A DNA stretch of 64,000 nt from Undaria pinnatifida (lineage: Eukaryota; Sar; Phaeophyceae; Laminariales; Alariaceae): assembly GCA_012845835.1 (NCBI GenBank), contig JABAKD010000021.1:13394978-13458977 (forward strand), given 5' to 3'. The notes under the pieces are model-generated. The model was not told the origin of the DNA. It searched no databases and saw only the letters and a list, made by a program, of their open reading frames with translations. Below are positions 56,414 to 64,000 of the stretch, one piece after another; positions within the stretch are counted from its first letter, which is position 1; the number at the start of each line of letters is the position of its first letter. A program made the position numbers and the translations under genes.

Positions 56414-58413
56414 CACTCCAGCTGTGAGATCGAAGATTTTGTCGAAACTCATCTTTGCAAGCTGTGTGTGATACTCCGATCGCGCGCATTACGAGTTGTG
56501 TGTCCTCATTAAGGATACAGGTCGGCGACTCCCCTTACAACTACAGTGTAGCTATCAGGGTCAACAGGGTGATTTTAGTCAATCTGTGCGCGGAAACTAT
56601 AAAACCCGTTTGTGAGGGAGACAAAATCTGACAGCTGCTAGCTGTGGAGGGAAATGTATCCTTTTATCAAGTGAATCTTGCAAGTCGAATAACCGGTGAG
56701 GGGGGGGGGGGGGGGGGGGTTTGAAGGACGTGGGGGCCTGGTTTTGATCAAAAGCGAGCGGACTTGGAAGGGGGGGGGAAAAGGGGGGGGAAATTTGTGC
56801 ATGTGAATTATAATCCTTTCAAGGGGATATATCTGACGGTTTGGCACCAGTACATTATTGGGGGGGGGAGGGGTTGGGGCGGTGGTGGGGCGTGTGGGGC
56901 AGCTCAACATGTGCGTGGAAACTATACGTTATTTTTGAGGGGATAAATGTAACGATTTTGGAAATAATGCATCAGTTTATCATGTATATCCTGGGGTAAG
57001 TCGTACAATCAGTGAGTAGAGAGAGGGTGGAGTGTTCGAGGGGGTGCGGTTAGGATGGGTTGGGGGGGGGGAAGGTAGGGGGTGGGGGCGGGGGGGGGCG
57101 GGGGGGGGGGCGGGGGGGGGCGGGGGGGGGGGGGGGGGGGGGGGTGAAAGGAAGGGTTTTCGGTGAGGGGTTTGTTATACATGTGGTGCTAGGTCTAGGC
57201 GATGTTTTGGGTGATGGGGAAGAAGGAGGCGTTCGGGGCGGGGGGGGGGGGGGGACAGCAGCGGCTTGGATGGCTCTCGAAAGATAATGAGGTGATATCC
57301 TGTGCGTAAAGTGATTTTTTTTTCTGGCGGATTTCGATATTTGGTGTCGCGTTTGAGTAAGGCAGAGCCAGGGGGGGGCGGAGGGGGGAGCATTCTTTTA
57401 GCAGGTTTAGGTCACAAATATAATTCGAATACCCTTCGACTGTTAGATCAAAGATATGTAGAGGCTTGTTGTACGCGTGGTGCTAGGTCTAGGCGATCGT
57501 GCTGGTGGTTGGAAAAGAGGGGTCGTTGAAGGGGTGGGGGTCGGGGGGAAAATAATTAAAAACTACGTCATGGATGGTGACAACGATAGTGACGTGATAT
57601 CAACTGCGTATAGGTGTTTATTACTCTGGCCGATTTCGATTGTGATTGGGGTGTTAAAACAAACTACGTGGAAGGTAGGGGGGTGATCGGGGGACGGGGG
57701 GGCGGGGGGGGGGGGGGGGGGGCGGGAGGGTTGGGGTTTTTCATGAACAAGAGGGGTAAGGGGAGGGGGGGGGGGGTGGGGGGGGGAGGGGGGCGGGACA
57801 GTTCATTATGTGCGCGGAAACTGTAAATCCTTAAAGGGGACAAACCTGACGGTTGAAGCAAGTAGATATCCCTTTATATCATCTGGCTTGTAAAGTTCAC
57901 TATTCTAGAAGGTTTGATGTTAGATGCAGCATGCAACCCAGTGTTTAAGTGTAGTAAATAACGTGTTAAATCTTATAATTCGTTGTTTATGATACATGGA
58001 TCGAAAGCTAGAATATCTTATAGAATATTTGTAGGTACTATTTTCTTCTGACATCGCTAATTATAAGAAAGAGATACGTATTGTGAAATACAACAGCCGA
58101 GGTGATGTGGTCATGCACTGTTTGTCACCACCATCATACAGTTACCATTATTTTCTGACATGGCTAACTATACGAAAGAGATACGTATTGCCGAATACAG
58201 CATGCGAGGTGATGTATGTGGCCATGTACTGTCTCCGTCATTGAGCATTAGAGGTAGGGATGCAAATCGTCAGTTTTTAAGGAACGCTTGGTATACACGC
58301 GCTCAATTACGTTACCTCGTTAGTCATACTTGGTATACACGCGCTCAGTTACGTTACCTCGTTAGTCATACTTCGTTTATCATAGGTTGGGAGGCGATCA
58401 TGCAGACGGTATG
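56414..58413 (+). mobile_element. Long CACTCC-family copy cut by a gypsy insertion
   Basis: It begins TA|CACTCCAGCTGTGAGATC, then the same modules as 46530-48150. G-run blocks sit at 56697-56720, 57060-57145, 57238-57254, 57690-57722 and 57760-57795. The modules AGGTCTAGGCGAT and ATAATGACGTGATATCAA are tandemly repeated. The alignment to 46530-48150 breaks at GGTATG (58409-58413), where the LTR element starts. Confidence 0.6.
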
Positions 58414-60359
58414 TGTTACGGTTACATTGTTACGGTTGATAGGAGTTGCACTTTTGGGATTGCGTTAGTCTCAATAGGTACCAGCAGTACTGGTTCCTCG
58501 CCGCCCTCTGCCTTTTACTCCTTTGCTTGCCCTGAGTTAGCGATAATCCATGAAGCGAATACCGTATCCACGACCGGAGACCTTCTACTCCTTCTCACAA
58601 GCCACCTTCAAGGCTTACACTACCGCGGTTCAGGCTCAACCACCGAACTCGGTACCGATCGGGAGGCTGCTATCATCAGGTCGGTAGCAGTGCTTTGTAG
58701 GCTGGGTCCCTGGTACCTTCCTTTCTGTACAATGCACACAAGACCTAGGGTCCTGCCGCATGAATGGCTAGAGACCACTCAGAATCACATAGACATCGGA
58801 TCCGCCTCTATCCCTAGCCTCCCCTTCCGTAATATGGTGTCCTCCGTGCTGTACATGAGCCGTAGTTGCGCTTTTCATGCTGTAGTCGCGTGGCTTGTAA
58901 GCTCTTTCGCGCCTTTCTGTTTTTTTTTTTGCCAGCTGGCACGTGCTGGCGCTTCTGTTTTTTTTTTCCTTTTGCTGTCTAGGGCTTTTCAACGGCCTGC
59001 GGTCTGTCCCAACCCGTGCGCTTCAGCGTCCTTTACCTGGGCCTGCCGTTCACTCGCGCAGCCACCGTTCGCCTAGCGCACACATGTCCCTCATACCCTG
59101 GCCTAGAGTACATGTACCTCCTGTGTTCTTCGTTCGGCGCGCATTTTGCACCGTTTATGTTGGACATACGCATGCGTCCATCCGCTTTTTTTATACGCAC
59201 TTGTAGGGGAAGGCAGAGCGCTTCGGTGTGTTTGATTTTTTTCCTTTCCTCTGCCTGTTGCCGCCACCACAATAGCTGTTCCTGTACCCGCGTGGATAGC
59301 TGGTTGCCACTGGACAGTTGAACTACCAGGTTGATCGGATTGAGTGATCATTGATGGGTCGTGTCTCTCGCACTTGCGGCTCCACAGCAGCAGACTCACC
59401 CGTGCGGCAGCCAGAAACGATGATGAGAGTGTCAAAAGTGCGTAAGACCGAAGACCCCGAGTCGAGCTGCGTGCTAGTGTTTGAACCTCGTGCATGTTTG
59501 GGATCATCCTCGTGCCCTCTCCCCCCTGGACTAGTCTCACATTTGGCAGTGACCTGTCGACCACCGTGGTGTCAGAGCGCTTTTTTGTTGTGGGTTGGGC
59601 CTCTCTAGTAAAACCTCTCCTTCCCACCCTACCTACTAGTGACGCGGCGTTTGATGCTCGATCACTCATCAAAAATAAATAAATTAATAAAAAAAAACGT
59701 CTGGATTCCCGCGCGCCTGTGGGTTGTGTATCGTGTTGTGTTTTTTAGTTATTTGCTTTGCCCTGTGGGTGGGTATAATGTAGCTTGGGACCTTCATCCC
59801 AAAAACAAAAATGCACCGAACTGTTACTCGCTTGGTATAAGCCTGGTATACCACTCCTCTCTCTCCGTGCTGTTTCATCAGCCCACCAACTGTCTGCTCG
59901 AGCCCATCGTTCTCATCGTTTTGTATAGCGCACAAAAAACAAACACCCGCACCCCACTGTTTCTGGATTATTTTGTCACCTTGTCTGCAGTCACATGTAC
60001 GCCTCGCGACGCTCGCTGTTCTTGTGCGCGAGCGCTCCCCACACCGCTACATACGTGGTGCCCTTTGTACTGTTTCACCAGTGTTTCGTGCCGTCTTTTC
60101 AAAATTTGTCATTCGTCTCTTTAGATTTCGTCCTTTTGTATTTTTTTCCAACACTTGTCATGCTGTCTTTTCAAATTTTGTCCTCTGTCCTCTTCAATTT
60201 TTTTTCAACACCTATTTTCCTCCGTGCGATTCTTGCCGCTCTCATTTTTTTTTTTCGTCGCGCTTACGCGCATCATTGTTCATGACGTTGTAGTGAATTC
60301 ATTTCGTCGTATGGCATCTCTCACACGATTCCCTCTTCGTCTGTCTCGCACTAGCAGCG

Positions 60360-62660
60360 ATGTCTTCTCAAAACAATCAGGTGTTTTCGAGGGGTGCGGC
60401 TGGTTCCGCTGATGGGGACCACGCGTCGCCCGTGCACCACCAGGGCGGTGGGGGGAGGCGGGCGTTGCCGCCTGGCTCCCCGGTCGGCGGGGGGGGATCG
60501 CGACCCGATTGGCGGGACGACGACCAGCACCGGGACCGTAGCGCCTCGAGCCGCAGCCGGAGCCGGAGCCCCATAATGCAGACCGAGGTTTCCGTTCTCG
60601 ACGAGAACGATCGCCACAGGGCGGCTGAACAGCAGGGCGGTCGGCGGGACGGTAGTCGCCGTGGGCGGGGCCGTTCGCGGAGCCGGAGGGCTCGGGCTCG
60701 TGCTCGGGACGAGCTGGCCACTGGCGGCAGCACCGAAGACGAGGGTGGAGCCCCTCACGGCGCTACCCTACAATCGAATGGTTTCAAGAGTTCTGGTCGC
60801 CCCAAGCGTTCTCTTAGCAGCAAGCGTGCTAGCAGCCACAAGGGCTCCCGTAGCGGGCGCTCCCGTAGCAGCAAGCATAAACGCTCTCGCCCTCGCAGCC
60901 CTTCGCCTTCGCCTAGCGACAGTAGCAGCAGCAGTGGTAGCAGCAGCCGCGACAGTGACAGTTATCGTGATGTTGACCCACCCCGCCCGGCCCCCCGTGC
61001 CCGCTCTTTTTCCCCTGGCAACGAGCACCGCCCGCGCAAGAAGTCTCGACGCCGTAGCCACACCACGGCTCCGAGCGGCTATGGAGGCGTTAGTTCGTCG
61101 TATAAGGAAAGGTCGGCAGGCGGAGGTCCACGCGCTCTGAGGTGGGCTGACTCTGGTCGGGGTAAGCATAGTCTTGATTCCTCTCAAGCCGCCAAGCTCA
61201 TTGATCGCATGCGTAAGAGAATTGCAGGGGGCAAGTCTTGCCCGGTATACGGCGGCCCCTCCGCCGGCCCCCTGACAATAGCCAACTCCGCGGTCCTGCT
61301 ACAGGACAAAATCATGAGTGTGTTGCGCACAGTGGAGTCGGGTAAGCTGCGGCTGGAGCCGGACGTAAACGTCGATGGGCGCTACGTTACGTTTGCCGAT
61401 GACTTTACCCCCCGCCGCGTCGAACTCATATCCGATTTAGTGCAAGAATACCTGTCAGTAAGTCAACAGGTAGCGAATGCGGACGACGTGCAAGTATACC
61501 TCATCACCGGAGAGGTTGTCGCAAAACCCCACCACGAGGTCACAGCCACCAACTGGCTGCGTCTGTGCGTAAGAGAACACGCGTTGACTGGAGGTGCAGC
61601 AGAGCTAGCTCGTTCGGCTTTTGCGGCGTTGGCGTTGACCCCGGGGGAAGGGTGGTCTGCAGCGGCCGCCCGTGTACTATCTATTTTCCGCGCGACACGT
61701 GCCGATCCCGAGCGACCGTACCTGACCGAACAGGCCTTGTTTTGGCGTTTCGCGACCCCGGTAGACCTACTTCAGCTTTACGACAGGGTTGTCGAGGTTT
61801 TGCTGCCTAACCCGTATGACCGCAACGGAGTGTCCGCGATCCTGCATGAGACAGCGTACGAAACAACCTCCTCTCTCAGCCCTTTGCGCATGGAGTGGCA
61901 TGACCCGTTGGGAGAAGCGATGGCACGACGCGGCATGGTAGCAGAGAAATTGTTTCGTAAGTTCGTTGGCGTCCTATCGTCGCGTAATGCGTCGTACATA
62001 ACGCCACCGGCGCCGCGCAAACAGGCAAAGGTAGCCGGCCCCGACTGCCTTTTCTCTATGGCAGAAGCACGGTCACTGTTCATCAACCAAGAGACCGGCG
62101 CGCCCTCGGCGTTGCCGCCGCCCCTGCTGACTCGCCCTTTCCCTGCTCTAGCGCCTCCCCCTGCGTCGGCACCGCCTGTCGCACCACAGGTTGCGGCGTA
62201 TCAGAACCAGACCGCCACAGTTCCTGGAGGGCATGGAGTACCGTTCGAAGCCCGCTCGCCCACGCACCGCCCGGCTCCTTCCGCACCAGCCGCGGTCGCC
62301 GCGCCAGCCACCGCTCCGACCACGCCCGCACCGTCGACACCGACCGAAGCACGACCGCCGCCGTCCGCGCCTCGAAGTGAGATCCTGGATTACCTGCGAT
62401 CGCACGATGTGTGCTACCGCCATGCCTTCGCGGGCAACTGCCGGCGCTCCCCGTGCAGGTGGAACCACGCGCTAGTGCCACCGGCCCTGTACAACGGGAT
62501 CAAGTCCCGGCAAGAGGCAGGGCGAGGCAGGAACCGCGTAGCTTCGCTCACGCCGGGCCAGTACCGCTTGATGTGCGATTTCGGGATCGTGTCGGAGGGG
62601 AGCGACGACGAGGGGGCCGACGACGGTGCAGCCCCAGCGGCGTTCAACTGCTCTGCCTGA
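60360..62660 (+). CDS. gypsy Gag, 766 residues, with RS-rich N-terminus and CCCH finger
   Basis: The ATG at 60360 opens a frame to TGA 62658-62660. Residues about 55-210 are rich in Arg-Ser pairs (R-S-R-S-R-S-P, K-H-K-R-S-R-P-R-S-P-S-P-S-P-S), like splicing SR proteins. Residues about 270-560 are a helical capsid-like region without a motif I can name. Near residue 690, C-Y-R-H-A-F-A-G-N-C-R-R-S-P-C-R-W-N-H gives a C-x8-C-x4-C-x3-H finger, unlike the usual CCHC knuckle. Gag would assemble particles and bind RNA. Same strand as, and directly upstream of, a protease/RT frame, which supports the Gag call. Confidence 0.75.
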   Translation: MSSQNNQVFSRGAAGSADGDHASPVHHQGGGGRRALPPGSPVGGGGSRPDWRDDDQHRDRSASSRSRSRSPIMQTEVSVLDENDRHRAAEQQGGRRDGSRRGRGRSRSRRARARARDELATGGSTEDEGGAPHGATLQSNGFKSSGRPKRSLSSKRASSHKGSRSGRSRSSKHKRSRPRSPSPSPSDSSSSSGSSSRDSDSYRDVDPPRPAPRARSFSPGNEHRPRKKSRRRSHTTAPSGYGGVSSSYKERSAGGGPRALRWADSGRGKHSLDSSQAAKLIDRMRKRIAGGKSCPVYGGPSAGPLTIANSAVLLQDKIMSVLRTVESGKLRLEPDVNVDGRYVTFADDFTPRRVELISDLVQEYLSVSQQVANADDVQVYLITGEVVAKPHHEVTATNWLRLCVREHALTGGAAELARSAFAALALTPGEGWSAAAARVLSIFRATRADPERPYLTEQALFWRFATPVDLLQLYDRVVEVLLPNPYDRNGVSAILHETAYETTSSLSPLRMEWHDPLGEAMARRGMVAEKLFRKFVGVLSSRNASYITPPAPRKQAKVAGPDCLFSMAEARSLFINQETGAPSALPPPLLTRPFPALAPPPASAPPVAPQVAAYQNQTATVPGGHGVPFEARSPTHRPAPSAPAAVAAPATAPTTPAPSTPTEARPPPSAPRSEILDYLRSHDVCYRHAFAGNCRRSPCRWNHALVPPALYNGIKSRQEAGRGRNRVASLTPGQYRLMCDFGIVSEGSDDEGADDGAAPAAFNCSA

Positions 62661-64000
62661 AGGTGCGCCCCAGGCGACGCGGACGCAAGCTTGGGGAACC
62701 CGGCGGCAGCGGTGGACCCCTCACCGGGTGAGAAGCAGGATAGCGGGGACCAGTTGTGGGTAGCGGGGCAGATTTGGCATCGGCATCGTCGCCGCAGACC
62801 GCGTAAGTTTGATATTCTGTTAGACACTGGTGCAGGAGGTGGTAGCTACATACCTCTGTCCTTGTGGCGTGGACTCAAGCGACTCACTCGACGACGTCTC
62901 GACGAGCGTAGAGCGGGAGCCCTCGAAGCTGCCAACCCTAGCGACAGTGATACCCCTCCGATGCGTATTCTAGGATCCGTAACACTGCCAGGGTGTTGTT
63001 TGACGGCGATGCGTGTGTGAGAGACGTAGAGGTACGAGTAGTAGACGGGTTGCCATACGGTTTCATTGTGGGAGCAGATTTCTTTAAGAGGAATGCTAGC
63101 GTGCTCGATTTTAGCTCCAACCGAGGCTTTAGACCCGTGCCAGCCGCGCCCTGGTTGCCCTTTCTGTCGATTGCACCATACGCCCCCCCCGCTGCCAGCC
63201 CACTCCGCAACACTCGAGACCAGTTTAGTCTACTTACAGCTGCCCCCGAGACCGCCCCCGAAGTGCCCGCCGTCCCCACAGATGTTCCCAGCTACGAGGA
63301 CGTGGTGTGGGAGGACTACACCTCCTTCGAGTGGGACGTGCGACAAGTGCCGGAGACTACCGTCGTCGAAGGTTTCACCACTCGCGCGGTGGAAGCGGCG
63401 GCTGTGGGGCCGCAACCGCAGGACAGGCAGCTTGTGATGGTCTTGCCGACCGAACGGTTTGATTTAGAGGAGGGGGCGGTAGTGGGAGTAGCTCGTGCGG
63501 TGATGTGGTGGGTTCCGGGATCGCCTGTTTACTGCAAGTTGGTCAACAGCAGTAAGGAGAAGGTGGCCGTCGAGGGTAGCCGAGTAATAGCTCGCATGGT
63601 AGCACTCAACGTTCGCGACAAGCCGGCTTTCGATTCGCTGTTTGATGCCTCGCCTTCCGCTGCCGACCCACCCCTTCCTCCCCGTGAACCGCGCACTCCG
63701 AGTCCGGCCCCAGCTGATCGGGACCCTATCCCGCGTGTTCGCGTTGAGGACGCTAACCTGGGGACGCTAGGGTCGCTCAAGAAGCAGCAGCTCGTCGACG
63801 TTCTTGCAGCGTTTATCAAGGATGGCCTGTTCCCGATCGACCCGAAGCGAGTGGCTGCTTGTATCAACGGTGAGCTTGACCTACCTCTTATCAACGAGTT
63901 TTGCACACCTTTTTCAGCCAAGCAACGACGTTTCTCTCCGGAAGAACGACGCATGATCAGGGCAGAGATTCAACAGTTGGTAGATCGAGGCGTGATCCGC
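62661..64000 (+). CDS. gypsy pol start: protease and RT N-terminus, one frameshift, cut by window end
   Basis: Directly after the Gag TGA the same frame stays open to 63020 and carries the retropepsin active site F-D-I-L-L-D-T-G-A. Near 62990 the meaningful frame changes (minus one): R-V-L-F-D-G-D-A, then Y-G-F-I-V-G-A-D-F-F, the second protease motif, and it stays open to 64000. It ends with F-C-T-P-F-S-A-K-Q-R-R-F-S-P-E-E-R-R-M-I and V-D-R-G-V-I-R, the segment that leads into the gypsy RT. The frame change is not at a slippery heptamer, so a one-base deletion is likelier than programmed shifting. RT catalytic motifs lie beyond the window. Confidence 0.75.

Larger units (their letters stand above)
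58414..64000 (+). mobile_element. Ty3/gypsy LTR retrotransposon, 5' part
   Basis: The start is set by comparison: the host repeat reads GCAGATGGTATGCACGAAAT at 48130 but GCAGACGGTATG then TGTTACGGTTACATTG at 58414. GTATG is the probable target site and TG the LTR start. The 5' LTR and leader fill 58414-60359 with no ORF I trust; the LTR end was not located. Gag and the beginning of pol follow and run off the window, so 3' LTR and age cannot be judged. Confidence 0.72.

Noticed and set aside
58431..59076. 229-residue ORF in the gypsy leader
   Set aside because: Low-complexity, overlaps the LTR/leader, other frames equally open; no motif.

Overview
This is eukaryotic nuclear DNA: long introns with GT/AG borders, LTR retrotransposons, DNA transposons with target-site duplications, microsatellites, and no operon-like gene packing. 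One split gene encodes leucine-rich repeats as single 72-base exons joined in one intron phase. From memory of the literature, that layout was described in LRR receptor-like genes of the brown alga Ectocarpus, so a brown alga (Ectocarpales) is my best guess. The species is inferred, not proven by the sequence.

The left 14.4 kb is the 3' part of one + strand gene. Nine exons (1-11, 1464-1538, 2321-2392, 9018-9089, 10024-10104, 10474-10515, 10895-10953, 11345-11410, 13437-14362) join in a continuous frame across eight introns. They encode a run of LRRs, an LRR cap, a small cysteine-rich segment, and a large domain that starts with a CGDPH motif and resembles root-cap/von Willebrand D-like domains. 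The introns hold two candidate relic LRR exons, a palindromic MITE, a cluster of TA-flanked inverted-repeat elements and a GACCCG-rich island. I recognise no gene between 14.4 and 19.1 kb.

From 19 kb on, the window is mostly layered mobile DNA. In order: a decayed Ty3/gypsy reverse transcriptase on the minus strand (19.2-19.7 kb, possibly extending to 20.9 kb); an inverted pair of degenerate minisatellites (about 19.8-20.05 and 22.5-23.0 kb); an internally deleted Ty1/copia element with both LTRs (25.18-30.44 kb); a younger copia element with 257-base LTRs inserted in a CAA microsatellite (33.07-38.20 kb); two abutting hAT elements, one with a perfect 8-base target duplication and a broken transposase (40.73-44.41 kb); copies of a modular G-run-rich repeat family (38.9-39.4, 45.2-48.2, 50.5-50.8, 56.0-58.4 kb); a broken Penelope-like reverse transcriptase on the minus strand (51.5-54.1 kb); and the 5' part of a Ty3/gypsy element running off the right edge (58.41-64.0 kb), with a 766-residue Gag and the start of pol.

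Repeat copies date one another: one copia element split a microsatellite, one hAT landed exactly at the edge of another, an inverted-repeat element interrupts a second repeat family, and the gypsy element interrupts a long copy of the G-run family. The only gene that looks like host coding sequence with an open, spliced frame is the LRR gene.
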